Source of the DNA: Vibrio hepatarius
Lineage (GTDB): Bacteria; Pseudomonadota; Gammaproteobacteria; Enterobacterales; Vibrionaceae
Reading direction: 5' to 3'
Length of the DNA stretch: 64,000 bases
Assembly (NCBI RefSeq): GCF_018860525.1
Contig: NZ_JAHKPM010000004.1
Location: 59,972 to 123,971 of the forward strand
The notes beneath the pieces were generated by a model. The model ran no database searches, was not told the origin of the DNA, and saw only the letters and a list, made by a program, of their open reading frames with translations. Shown here one piece after another: positions 8,895 through 18,330 of this stretch. A program made the translations under genes and the position numbers. How positions within the stretch are numbered: the first letter of the stretch is position 1; every line of letters starts with the position of its first letter.

Positions 8895-9602
8895 GTGAAC
8901 ATAGAAACATCAGTTGATCCAGTCGCTGAATGCTCAATACTGATTCGATTTGAAACCAAATGTTGTCAAAAACTGTCTCTATTGATAGGTGAAATTAGCC
9001 GATACTTAGCCAATCAGCTTGGTACGATAATTATGAATGTGACCCCTTCGATAGATTCTATATTGATTGATTATCTCCCTCATCGAGTATCCATTTTCGA
9101 GTTTATTCCCTATTTAGAAAAACTAGTAACAGAAGCTATCAGAGCCTTGCCTGAGAACACAGATCCTCAAACTATAGAGTTACCTGTCTACTACCACCAA
9201 GATGTTGGCCCCGAACTTAACCAATACAACGAAAAAGGGCTGAGTGCTGATGATGTTATCGGATTGCATAGCAAGAATGAATATACGGTTGAAGCAATTG
9301 GTTTTGCCCCAGGTTTCGCTTTTCTATCTTCGGTTTCTGAAACACTTCGCTTACCCAGAAGAGCAACTCCTAGGCTCAAACTTCCGAAAGGCAGCGTAGG
9401 TATAGCAGACACTAATACGGCTGTTTATCCATCAGACTCTCCTGGAGGATGGAATATCATTGGCAACTGCCCAGTTAACTTATATACACCTGAAAAAACA
9501 CCAATTCTTCCATTTTCTATAGGAACAAAAGTTTGTTTTAAACCTATTTCCAGCGACGAATTTCTCCGCTTGGGTGGACGTATAGTAAGGGGATGGCAAT
9601 GA
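8895..9602 (+). CDS. pxpB: 5-oxoprolinase subunit B (KipI family)
   Basis: I chose GTG at 8895 because AGGAGG ends 6 bases upstream. The in-frame TTG at 8889 touches the ribosome site and is unlikely. Family motifs include YLPHRVS, ELPVYYHQD, GFAPGFAFL and TPRLKLPKGSVGIAD, then SPGGWNIIG near the end, as in the cyclophilin-like KipI/PxpB domain. The length of 235 aa fits. It partners with PxpC to couple ATP hydrolysis to pyroglutamate opening. The start region overlaps nothing, but the stop overlaps the pxpC ATG. Confidence 0.93.
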   Translation: MNIETSVDPVAECSILIRFETKCCQKLSLLIGEISRYLANQLGTIIMNVTPSIDSILIDYLPHRVSIFEFIPYLEKLVTEAIRALPENTDPQTIELPVYYHQDVGPELNQYNEKGLSADDVIGLHSKNEYTVEAIGFAPGFAFLSSVSETLRLPRRATPRLKLPKGSVGIADTNTAVYPSDSPGGWNIIGNCPVNLYTPEKTPILPFSIGTKVCFKPISSDEFLRLGGRIVRGWQ

Positions 9603-10531
9603 CGAGTATTAGTGCAATCAGTGCAATTAAACCAGGTCAACAGACTCTTATTCAAGACTTTGGACGCTTTGGGCTCGCTCATTTGGGTATTACCCAAGGT
9701 GGGCCAATCGACGATTATGCATACAGCTGGGCAAATCACCTACTAGGCAACACAACAAATTGCCCATCACTTGAAATCACGCTTGGACAAGCGGAATTCC
9801 AAATTCACGCCGATTGTGAGATGGCAATAGCTGGTGGCGATCTACAAGCTCAGCTAGACGGGAACATCCTTGAAAATTGGTCGACGTTTTTTGCTAAACA
9901 AGGACAAACTATCACTTTTTCATTACCAAAAAATGGATTACGAAGCTATTTGGCAGTAAAAGGTGGATTTAAAGTTCCTACCCAATTAGGAAGTACGTCA
10001 ACGGTTGTTCGTGACCAGCTTGGTGGAATCAATAATGGCAGTCCCATTTCTTCTGGTGACAAAATTCATTTTGAGCACCATGATTTAGCTAACAAAACTA
10101 GGCAAATGACCTTCAGGTACAAACCGGATTATAACTTACCTCTTGAACTACGAGTTATTGAAGGCTATCAAGCAAACGACTTCTCAGCAGACGCTTTAAG
10201 TTCTATGTACAGCCAAACATTCTGCGTGAGCAAACTTGTTGATAGAATGGGTTACAGGCTATGTAATGGCCACATATCACCACCTAAAAAAGAGTATTTG
10301 AGTGAAGGCATCGCTCTAGGCTCAATTCAAATCACCCCGGATGGTGAGCCCATTATTTTACTCAATGATAGGCAAACCATTGGTGGCTACCCTAAAATTG
10401 GTTGCGTGGCACGGATCGATCTTCCAAGATTAGCCCAAGCAAGACCTGGGCAAAAAGTTAGGTTTGTCAGAGGTGATTTACTTGGTTTACAAGAAGTTTG
10501 GTGTCAATGGGCAAAATTTTTTGGGTACTAG
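9599..10531 (+). CDS. pxpC: 5-oxoprolinase subunit C (KipA/biotin-dependent carboxylase-like family)
   Basis: It begins MTSISAISAIKPGQQTLIQD followed by FGRFGLAHLGITQGGPID, the hallmark of the KipA/PxpC family. Later blocks are AIAGGDLQAQL, YLAVKGGF, VDRMGYRL and the closing NDRQTIGGYPKIG. The ATG at 9599 overlaps the pxpB TGA (ATGA) with AGGGG upstream. An ATG six bases earlier is also possible. The length of 310 aa is normal. It completes the oxoprolinase operon pxpABC. Confidence 0.93.
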   Translation: MTSISAISAIKPGQQTLIQDFGRFGLAHLGITQGGPIDDYAYSWANHLLGNTTNCPSLEITLGQAEFQIHADCEMAIAGGDLQAQLDGNILENWSTFFAKQGQTITFSLPKNGLRSYLAVKGGFKVPTQLGSTSTVVRDQLGGINNGSPISSGDKIHFEHHDLANKTRQMTFRYKPDYNLPLELRVIEGYQANDFSADALSSMYSQTFCVSKLVDRMGYRLCNGHISPPKKEYLSEGIALGSIQITPDGEPIILLNDRQTIGGYPKIGCVARIDLPRLAQARPGQKVRFVRGDLLGLQEVWCQWAKFFGY

Positions 10532-10622
10532 CACTAAAAATATCCGTACAAGGAGTGATTAGCGGCATCTTTATATTTAGTTCATTGGACACATTGAATA
10601 TTGTCGTAGCTCTATTTATGTT

Positions 10623-12089
10623 CTAACCGCCATAAATGGTAGCAAGTTCTACTGGATAATTTCGTAATTTAGTAAGTTGTTCAGCCTTTAATTCCACATC
10701 ACTAGCAGCCAAAGACATACTGACCGGATGTAAAGATTCAATGCTCGTGCCCGTATAGTCAAAAAGTTGCCATTTTTCAACAAGTTTAACAGCAGCCTCT
10801 AGAGCGGAGGAACCTTTAACAACCTCAATTCTTGCGTAGCGGTCGCCTTCAAACGTCACGTCCGCAGTGCGAAGTGTTTTATCTGTTCCAGGTATTTGCT
10901 GTGCTCCAAATAAAGGCGTACCGTACTCACGAGCAGCTTTATAACAAGGAATATATTGAGCCATATGTTCAATGGCTCGGCATGTCCTAGTGAAGGCTAT
11001 CGATTCATCCCATCCAGCTTCAATTTTACGACTTAGTCTTAGAGGTAATTTAGGTTGTGAGGATTTCTCATCGGATGATACTAACCCATCATCAAATAGT
11101 GTGATGTCTTTAGTCATCCCGTGGATCTGGAAAATACCATTAGAATATGGTGTTAATTGCGCCATCCCATTTGGTGTACCTCGTGGACCATGGAAAATAA
11201 CTTCAGGCCAAAGCTCATTACATTCTTTCCAACGAGTAACATAAGCCGCTTTGAACTCAACTAATCTTTCACGAGGGGTGTGCGCTAAGTCATCAATATT
11301 ACCCGTTTCATAACCACAAGCGTTAACCAAATAATCTGCTGAAATATAAACCTTTTCCTTCTCAGCTGTTAAGCACTCTAGGCGCCAACCAGAAACTAGT
11401 TCTTCTAAACCAATAACCTGAGTTTTTGTTAGTAGTTGACAGCTGTCTAACGATTCTAAGGCCAATGTTGCGGATGCTGCTATACGGAAAACACTCCAAC
11501 CATATTCTTGCACAACTATAACTGGAAACTTTAAAGAATCTAAGTCAACAGATCTTGCGAATGGAATTACCCAATCGTCCATTGATTTTGGCGTCCCTTC
11601 CTGATGACACGTAGCCAAATGATTAAGTTCATGACGATTATACAATTTGTAATATTCAGAAGGTTGACCAAGGACTTCATTTTTGGGATCGGAGTTAACC
11701 AAACCTTGATAACAAGACTGTATCTTTTCCAAACGATTGATGATTGTTGCTACCTCTCCATGGTCACCCTTTGGAACGGCTATAACTGACGGACGACGGT
11801 TAATGGTATGAGGGTAAAGACGAACTGAGTCTATAGATTGTTTTAACAGATCGATACACTGAGAAGTAGTGATTTCTCTGTATAAGTTTCCCCCAGCATG
11901 CAAATGACAAATAGGAGGCCCGCTAACTAATGAAGACGATTTTTCAAGCAACACTACATTAAGACCAATTTCGGCAAGGTGCAAAGCTGAGGTTGCTCCA
12001 GCAATACCTCCTCCTATAACTGCAATAGTAGGTACATCTGAGTTTTTATTTTCTACTAACATATTTGCCGCTAATTTGTTCATTGTCAT
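10623..12089 (-). CDS. FAD-dependent oxidoreductase (DAO family)
   Basis: The Rossmann motif IAVIGGGIAGATSALHLAE lies at residues 22-40, followed by an acidic strand end (VVLLEK), so it binds FAD. The remainder resembles the D-amino-acid-oxidase/glycine-oxidase fold, with ADYLVNACGYETG near 265. No signal peptide. The substrate cannot be read from the sequence. It converges on pxpABC with a 91-bp gap, so an amino-acid-related role is a guess only. The start has no good ribosome site; the second ATG (MNKLAANML) is equally likely. Confidence 0.8.
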   Translation of the reverse strand: MTMNKLAANMLVENKNSDVPTIAVIGGGIAGATSALHLAEIGLNVVLLEKSSSLVSGPPICHLHAGGNLYREITTSQCIDLLKQSIDSVRLYPHTINRRPSVIAVPKGDHGEVATIINRLEKIQSCYQGLVNSDPKNEVLGQPSEYYKLYNRHELNHLATCHQEGTPKSMDDWVIPFARSVDLDSLKFPVIVVQEYGWSVFRIAASATLALESLDSCQLLTKTQVIGLEELVSGWRLECLTAEKEKVYISADYLVNACGYETGNIDDLAHTPRERLVEFKAAYVTRWKECNELWPEVIFHGPRGTPNGMAQLTPYSNGIFQIHGMTKDITLFDDGLVSSDEKSSQPKLPLRLSRKIEAGWDESIAFTRTCRAIEHMAQYIPCYKAAREYGTPLFGAQQIPGTDKTLRTADVTFEGDRYARIEVVKGSSALEAAVKLVEKWQLFDYTGTSIESLHPVSMSLAASDVELKAEQLTKLRNYPVELATIYGG

Positions 12090-12290
12090 TATATTTTACT
12101 GAGTTTATTCATTCAAATAAAACACAATTTTTGAAGGGGATAAATATGGTAATTTCAAGTAAAAAAAGTAAAAAAAAGCACTTGACTTATATCCCATGAA
12201 ATTCAGGCAAATCACTCACATGAACACCAAAACATCTTGACACATTACGGTCATTGGCTTGGAGAGTAATGGCCACTTATCTACAGGCTA

Positions 12291-12329
12291 AGTTATCCCA
12301 AAGTTTATCCACTGTTTTTGTGGATAACT
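12291..12329. other. pair of DnaA-box-like sites in inverted orientation
   Basis: TTATCCACT at 12305-12313 faces TGTGGATAA at 12319-12327. The latter is a perfect TTATCCACA DnaA box read on the minus strand. An outer repeat AGTTATCC/GGATAACT frames them. The arms could also pair as a hairpin at the end of the permease gene, but no T run follows on either strand, so a terminator role is weak. Confidence 0.4.
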
Positions 12330-12351
12330 GAACAACCTAGCCTGAACAATA

Positions 12352-14796
12352 CTAATTAAATTCTTTATTTATCGGGGCTAACAGCTGTTTTAATAAACTG
12401 TTTATCACCAATAAAAGTGTGCAAAAAGTCAACATAGGCACGACAAACCAAAGCAAAACGTGTGGCCTTGGAGACAGTTCGAAGCCAAAAAAAACCACAC
12501 CTGCAACAACGATTTCAGCCCCCACAACGGCAATGAAACCTGCAATTATTGACATTAATCCATATTCAGCCCAAATGGTTTTTACCACACGATTTTTACT
12601 GGCCCCTAAGGTTCTGTACAATCTGATTTCTGACTGGCGTTGACCCAAACTAAGACGCAATAAAGTAAAAATGAGCATAATACCGGCAAAAACACCCAAT
12701 CCAGCAAGCAATGTGATTGACCATACCATTTGCTCTAGCAATTGCTGAATTTTTGCTCCCATCTGTCTAATATCCATTAAACTCACCGTTGGGTGGTTTC
12801 TAGACAGAGCATTTAGCATACTATCTTGGTGTTCACTGACTCTAAAGCTAACCAAATAAGTAGCTGATATATCGTTAAGTACATCTGGCGTAAATATAAA
12901 ATAAAAGTTTGGTTTCATATCTCGCCATTCAACTGTACGTATAGTGTTGACCTTAGCAGTGACTATTTGGCTGTTAATAACAAACGTCAAACTGTCACCA
13001 AGGTTGAGGCCCAAGTCCTTTGCAACATCAGACTCCACAGAGACTCCATTATTTCGCGTCCATTTCCCTCTGAGCAGAGCATTGTGTTTAGGTAGTTCAT
13101 CCGAAAAAGTGAAATTGATTTCTCGGCGAAGTACATCAGTCCCCTCTCGGCCTTGAGCAACCTCTTTTGCTTTCAAGCCATTAATCTCACTAAGGCGACC
13201 TCTAATAATTGGATAGTCTTTTGATCGTTCAATACCATTATCATCAAGTACTTTCAGATAGGCTTCTTTTTCATAAGGAGCGATATTAAGTGCAAATGCG
13301 TTAGGGGCATTTTCAGGAAGCGTTCTCTGCCAATCAGATAATAAATCACTACGAACGAGCCATAACACTGATAGCAGCATTAAAGACAGCGCTAGTGCAG
13401 CAAACTGCATACCTGTCGTCAGCGGCGAACGGTTCATTCTCCTTAAAGCGAGCTTCAGAGACGTAGGTAATGAAAAGTACGCTAAAAATCGTATTGTGCC
13501 AATACTGACTACTGCCAATATGGCAAATAACGCCAGAACACCTCCTAATACCAACCATACAAGTGTATTGTCGCTATAAATCCATAGCATAGGGATACTC
13601 GGGACTAATAGTAGCCCTAAGATAAAGCGATTTTTTCTCGCTTCGATATTAGGTTGCATGATTTCCAAAGCACTGACGTTCAAAAGACGATGTAAAGGAA
13701 TTCCAAGCGCCGGTATCGAAATGAGTATGCTAGTCAAAACAGCAATAAAAACAGGGCGTAAGCCGTAATCAGGAAGTGGAGTTGGAAGTAAGTCAGCCAG
13801 AGGGATACGAAGCAAATATTCAAGAATGGTCCCAATAAATACACCTGAAACTATGGCACTGGTAAATAAAATTACAATTTGGATCAATATCCAGCGGCTT
13901 AGCCACAGCTTACTTGCACCCAAACTTTTTAACATAGAGATAGTTTTACGGCGAGAAGACACGTAATGCTGACAGGTAAATACTAATGTCGTCGCAGCCA
14001 TAATTACCACGATAGCGACAGTCAAAGAAAGGTATTGCTCAGTTCGACTATAGATCTCATTAGCACGACTGGCAGTATTTTGATCTTTCCACCTGTCGCT
14101 TGGAGTTAAACTCACTTCTTGCTTCACACGTTCAATCGTGGTGTCTTCTCCATTAATAAACAAGCTATAGCGAACTCGACTTCCAATCTGAATAGCCCCC
14201 GTCTTATCTAAGTCTGAACTATGAATATATGCAGAGGGCATTTGTTGAAAAGGGTTAAAACTCATACCAGGTTCTTCAATAATACGACCTGTAACTTTAA
14301 AGTCTGCATCTCCAATCGTAACATCGTCATCAATGTTAATGTTAAGAATCGAGAATAGACGTTCGTCCAACCATAGCTCTCCCGGTTTGACCCTATTCCT
14401 ATTTTGTGTGTCATCAGTAAGGATAAAGCTCCCACGAAGGGGATAAGTACTATCGACTGATTTAACCATCACTAATTTCATGTTCGTATCACTAAAGGCC
14501 ATAGTAGCGAAACGTGTTTGAGTCGATGTATTCAGCCCAGCTGATGCTGTCAATTCATAAAGGTTTTCAGGAATCGGGTTCGCGGATACAAAAATACTAT
14601 CTGCTGTTAATGCTTCCTTTCCTTGCTTTACAACCGCCTGCTCAACTCTCTCAGCTAGAGCCGTAATTGCAAATACACTCGCAATGATAAGAGTAAGCGC
14701 TGCCATTACAGGCCACAAATGAGCATGACGTATCTCATTAAAGCACCAAGACACCATCCTAATATTGTTACTTGAGGCTTTTCTAGTTATTCTCAT
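12352..14796 (-). CDS. ybbP: ABC transporter permease, FtsX/YbbP-like
   Basis: An 814-aa inner-membrane protein. There is an N-terminal helix (WPVMAALTLIIASVFAITAL), a large periplasmic domain, and three further helices around residues 255-375. A second FtsX domain has helices near 395-440, 470-490 and three at the C-terminus (SITLLAGLGVFAGIMLIF, SIIAGFIAVVGAEIVVAG, WFVVPMLTFCTLLLVIN). This twice-repeated architecture matches YbbP. It overlaps ybbA by 4 bases, so the two form one MacB-like transporter. The transported molecule is unknown; a link to lipid or lipoprotein handling is suggested by the neighbouring tesA. Confidence 0.9.
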   Translation of the reverse strand: MRITRKASSNNIRMVSWCFNEIRHAHLWPVMAALTLIIASVFAITALAERVEQAVVKQGKEALTADSIFVSANPIPENLYELTASAGLNTSTQTRFATMAFSDTNMKLVMVKSVDSTYPLRGSFILTDDTQNRNRVKPGELWLDERLFSILNINIDDDVTIGDADFKVTGRIIEEPGMSFNPFQQMPSAYIHSSDLDKTGAIQIGSRVRYSLFINGEDTTIERVKQEVSLTPSDRWKDQNTASRANEIYSRTEQYLSLTVAIVVIMAATTLVFTCQHYVSSRRKTISMLKSLGASKLWLSRWILIQIVILFTSAIVSGVFIGTILEYLLRIPLADLLPTPLPDYGLRPVFIAVLTSILISIPALGIPLHRLLNVSALEIMQPNIEARKNRFILGLLLVPSIPMLWIYSDNTLVWLVLGGVLALFAILAVVSIGTIRFLAYFSLPTSLKLALRRMNRSPLTTGMQFAALALSLMLLSVLWLVRSDLLSDWQRTLPENAPNAFALNIAPYEKEAYLKVLDDNGIERSKDYPIIRGRLSEINGLKAKEVAQGREGTDVLRREINFTFSDELPKHNALLRGKWTRNNGVSVESDVAKDLGLNLGDSLTFVINSQIVTAKVNTIRTVEWRDMKPNFYFIFTPDVLNDISATYLVSFRVSEHQDSMLNALSRNHPTVSLMDIRQMGAKIQQLLEQMVWSITLLAGLGVFAGIMLIFTLLRLSLGQRQSEIRLYRTLGASKNRVVKTIWAEYGLMSIIAGFIAVVGAEIVVAGVVFFGFELSPRPHVLLWFVVPMLTFCTLLLVINSLLKQLLAPINKEFN

Positions 14797-15467
14797 AACT
14801 CCTCCAAGTGACCAGCCTGAATATGTAATCGGCGATCACATAACTCAGACAGTTTTATATCGTGAGTCACTAGGACCAATGTTGTGCCATGTTGTGTATT
14901 GAGTTCAAACAACAGCTGTATTATTTTCTCTGCGGTAATTTGATCAAGGTTTCCTGTTGGTTCATCTGCAAATAGAACCTTAGGTTGGATCATAAATGCC
15001 CGAGCCAACGCAACACGCTGTTGCTCTCCACCTGATAGTTGCGTAGGAAAGTGGTGCATTCGATTACTAAGTCCTACTGAATCAAGCAACACTTTTGCAC
15101 GTTCTATATCTTCTTCTTCACCTTTTATCAAACAGGGTAATGTAACATTCTCCAATGCACTCAGGCTCGGTATTAAAAGAAAGCTTTGAAAAACAAACCC
15201 TACTGATTCACTTCGAATTGCTGCCCTTTCTTCATCATTCATACTGACAAGTGACTTTCCTAACAGGGAAATATTCCCAGAGCTTGGTGTATCAAGACCA
15301 GCGAGAAGCGTCATTAATGTCGACTTACCAGCTCCAGAGGTACCCACTATTGCAATACTTTCACCTTGTTTGATATCCAAATTTATATTTTCTAAGATTG
15401 TCAATTGCTCTTGATTAGTAGAAACTAGTTTCGACAATGATTCTGCTTTTATAATGGATGGGTGCAT
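14793..15467 (-). CDS. ybbA: ABC transporter ATP-binding protein, YbbA-like
   Basis: Walker [10 protein letters not shown] (residues 42-50), signature [14 protein letters not shown], Walker [13 protein letters not shown] and the switch histidine in LVTHD are all present. The length of 224 aa fits the LolD/MacB subfamily. Its stop overlaps the permease start (ATGA). Its ATG (complement of 15465-15467) shares two bases with the likely tesA ATG on the other strand, so the promoters of both genes must lie inside the neighbour's coding region. Confidence 0.93.
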   Translation of the reverse strand: MHPSIIKAESLSKLVSTNQEQLTILENINLDIKQGESIAIVGTSGAGKSTLMTLLAGLDTPSSGNISLLGKSLVSMNDEERAAIRSESVGFVFQSFLLIPSLSALENVTLPCLIKGEEEDIERAKVLLDSVGLSNRMHHFPTQLSGGEQQRVALARAFMIQPKVLFADEPTGNLDQITAEKIIQLLFELNTQHGTTLVLVTHDIKLSELCDRRLHIQAGHLEEL

Positions 15468-16065
15468 GGTTCGATTACTTTCCTTATTGTTTTTTATATT
15501 CTATGTGAATCCATTGAGCGCCACAAAGCTGTTAATTTTAGGTGACAGCCTAAGTGCAGGCTATCAAATGCCTATTGATAAAGCTTGGCCTACATTGTTA
15601 CAAAACATCATCTCCCAAAAGGACAAAGATTTCGCAGTAATAAATGCCAGTGTTTCCGGTGATACGACTGGAAATGGGCTGGCTCGATTACCTGAATTAC
15701 TGAAAAAGCATAATCCCGACATAGTACTTATTGAGCTTGGTGCAAACGATGGCTTACGTGGATTTTCACCCAAACTAATACAAGATAATTTACGTCAAAT
15801 CATCCAATTAGTTCAATCTAAACATGCGCAAGCTCTATTAATGCAGATCTATATCCTTCCAAACTATGGAAAACGTTACACACAAGCCTTTACTGAGTTA
15901 TATTCTGCAACTGCACAACAGTTTAATACACCCTTAATCCCCTTCTTTTTAGAAGGTGTGATCACCCGTCCAGAATGGATGATGGCGGATGGCATTCATC
16001 CCAACGAAAATGCTCAACCTTGGATTGCAGAATTTGTTGCAAAAGAACTACTGGATTATTTGTAA
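15466..16065 (+). CDS. tesA: multifunctional acyl-CoA thioesterase I / lysophospholipase L1
   Basis: An SGNH hydrolase of the periplasm. The signal peptide is [19 protein letters not shown]. Block I GDSLSAGYQM holds the nucleophile Ser, block II has SGDTTGNG, block III is GANDGLRG, and block V DGIHPNENAQ holds Asp and His. The mature size and sequence match TesA of gammaproteobacteria, which hydrolyses acyl-CoA, lysophospholipids and some esters. I prefer the ATG at 15466; the ATG at 15454 lacks a ribosome site and would add MDGC. The tesA/ybbA head-to-head arrangement is conserved in E. coli. Confidence 0.93.
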   Translation: MVRLLSLLFFIFYVNPLSATKLLILGDSLSAGYQMPIDKAWPTLLQNIISQKDKDFAVINASVSGDTTGNGLARLPELLKKHNPDIVLIELGANDGLRGFSPKLIQDNLRQIIQLVQSKHAQALLMQIYILPNYGKRYTQAFTELYSATAQQFNTPLIPFFLEGVITRPEWMMADGIHPNENAQPWIAEFVAKELLDYL

Positions 16066-16335
16066 TTTACTTTTTAGCATAAATAATTACTCATCCTGAA
16101 ATTCAATCTCATAGTTAAGACTTGTCACTGCAATTTGTATCAATTTTGAGACGGCATATGACTAAAGTCTAATATGGCTGACCTCTCATAAATAAATGAG
16201 TAGGATTGGCGTTTCTTAATAATAAGAACTTGGAAGCGGATAATATCTTCACACCTTCTCAAAAACTAAAACAACAACCACATAGTGGATTAAAGCCAGT
16301 AAACTTATCTTGTCTCAATTTAGTGATAGGGGTTA

Positions 16336-18234
16336 ATGGCAAAGGATTCGGTGAAAATGTCACAAATTAATACTGCCAACTTACTCATACCCGAAGATAT
16401 TTCGGATAATTGGCAAAATATTCTCAATTCAATCGCAGAATCCATGTCCATTCCCATCACTTTCATTATTAATAGCAACGTTGAAAATACGAGTATTTTT
16501 TCATCAAGTGTAGTGACACAGGAGGTTCATCATACTTCAAGCGCTAAGGAAATAGATCGTAAAATAAGTTGTAGATTACCGCATAATTACCACGCGCATA
16601 TGCTAATAAGAAACGTAAATAAGTTGATGATATTACCAGCAAACAACAGCTCACATTTGTCAATAGAACATTGTCGTGGATTACCTGTGAAATGGCCTGA
16701 TGGCCGCACCTTCGGCACAATATGTATTTCAGACGATGGCCATTGCTCCTACCAATATGGTTATAATGAACTTATTACAAACTTTCGAAATTCTATAGAA
16801 TCACAGCTAACTACTCTCTATCAACTCGAAAAGCTCAAGAAACTAAATCTTGAGCTCAACTATAGAGTTGATTTGCGTAATCAAGATTTAGTTTATGTTA
16901 ATAATTATCTTGATCAGGAAAAATCAAAGCTAAAGCAAGCAGAAGATACGATTAATTATCAACAAAAACACGATATTGGAACTGGGTTCTTAAATCATCT
17001 AGCCCTTGAGAATGAATCTAGACGATTAATAAAATGCTCTGAAAATAGTGGTTTACTCGGTGCTGCTATCCATATTACTTTTACCAATGGGCAACAAATT
17101 CAGACACACTATGGCTGTAATGTATGGGAAACTTTATTGACAAGATTTCGACAAAAAGTGGGGGATGTCGATAAGTGTCAAATCGTTACAATTCGCTCGT
17201 CGTCACTAGACTTAGTTTTACTGGTTCAAACACCTCGATACCTAAGTACGCTCGACAACCTGTGTCAGCGCCTAACCAAAGTATGCCAGTCTGAATTTGA
17301 AATAGATGACGAACAATTTCACCTTCATGCTTACATAGGAATTAGTACTACCGATGACACGCTATGTTCTAAAAATCTTCTGCATTACGCTTCTAAAGCG
17401 TCTTATTCAAACAAAGACGTCGGAAACAACTTTAGTTATTTCTCTCAAGTTTTTACAAACGAGCACCAAGATCACCATAAGTTAGAAGCCTACTTACTTC
17501 AGGCGGTACGAAACGATGAATTGCTAGTTTATTTTCAACCTAAAATCTGTATGAAAAGTCATCACTGGATAGGCGCCGAAGCACTTCTGCGTTGGAGGCA
17601 CCCTACTCTCGGTGACATATCTAGTGAAACATTAATACATATAGCAGAACAAAATGGTCTTATTTTCCAAGTCGGGAGCTTTGTATTAAAGAACGCGATT
17701 CAAAAAGGTTCTGAGTGGGTAAAACGGAATTCAGAATTTAAAATCGCTATCAATATTTCAGTGATACAGCTTAATAGCCCAAATTTTGTTAATCATATCA
17801 AAGGACTACTAACTAAATATCAACTGTCACCCAAAAACCTTGAGCTCGAAATCACTGAAAGTGGTTTGGTTATTGATGAAGCAGTGATGAGTCATACTAT
17901 GTCATGTTTACATGAACTTGGGGTGACCTTGTCACTGGATGATTTTGGTACTGGCTATTCTACTTATGATTATCTCAAGAAATTTCCATTCGATGTGCTT
18001 AAAGTAGATAAAAGCTTTATTAAAAAAATAGACGAGAATTCAGAGGATCAAGAAATTGTAAAGTCTATCATTGATATAGCTAAAAAATTTAATTTACAAG
18101 TTACAGCAGAAGGCGTCGAAAATAAGAAGCATGAAAAATTCATTACAAACGAGGGTTGCGATTTTGCGCAAGGTTATTTATATGCCAAACCAATGCCATA
18201 TGATGAATTTGAATCCAGTTTATTTAACCAATGA
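16336..18234 (+). CDS. cyclic-di-GMP phosphodiesterase: sensor, degenerate GGDEF and EAL domains
   Basis: Three parts are visible in 632 aa. Residues 1-155 look like a GAF-type sensor (LPVKWPDGRTFGTICI). A coiled region follows (about 160-205). Residues 210-355 are a GGDEF-like fold without the GGDEF signature. From about 370 there is a full EAL domain: EALLRWRHP, NISVIQL, LELEITESG, DDFGTGYSTYDYLKKFPFD and KVDKSFI, with ENxL-type and metal-binding acidic residues retained. It should hydrolyse c-di-GMP and not make it. No membrane helix, so cytoplasmic. TAGGGG precedes the ATG. It stands alone. Confidence 0.88.
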   Translation: MAKDSVKMSQINTANLLIPEDISDNWQNILNSIAESMSIPITFIINSNVENTSIFSSSVVTQEVHHTSSAKEIDRKISCRLPHNYHAHMLIRNVNKLMILPANNSSHLSIEHCRGLPVKWPDGRTFGTICISDDGHCSYQYGYNELITNFRNSIESQLTTLYQLEKLKKLNLELNYRVDLRNQDLVYVNNYLDQEKSKLKQAEDTINYQQKHDIGTGFLNHLALENESRRLIKCSENSGLLGAAIHITFTNGQQIQTHYGCNVWETLLTRFRQKVGDVDKCQIVTIRSSSLDLVLLVQTPRYLSTLDNLCQRLTKVCQSEFEIDDEQFHLHAYIGISTTDDTLCSKNLLHYASKASYSNKDVGNNFSYFSQVFTNEHQDHHKLEAYLLQAVRNDELLVYFQPKICMKSHHWIGAEALLRWRHPTLGDISSETLIHIAEQNGLIFQVGSFVLKNAIQKGSEWVKRNSEFKIAINISVIQLNSPNFVNHIKGLLTKYQLSPKNLELEITESGLVIDEAVMSHTMSCLHELGVTLSLDDFGTGYSTYDYLKKFPFDVLKVDKSFIKKIDENSEDQEIVKSIIDIAKKFNLQVTAEGVENKKHEKFITNEGCDFAQGYLYAKPMPYDEFESSLFNQ

Positions 18235-18330
18235 TCACTTCAAAGTTACTGATTATGGCTTAGTCCCTTTACTCTGTGGCAAACGATTCATATAATCCTC
18301 GCCTTATTCTACCTCGCCTGAGAATGCCCT

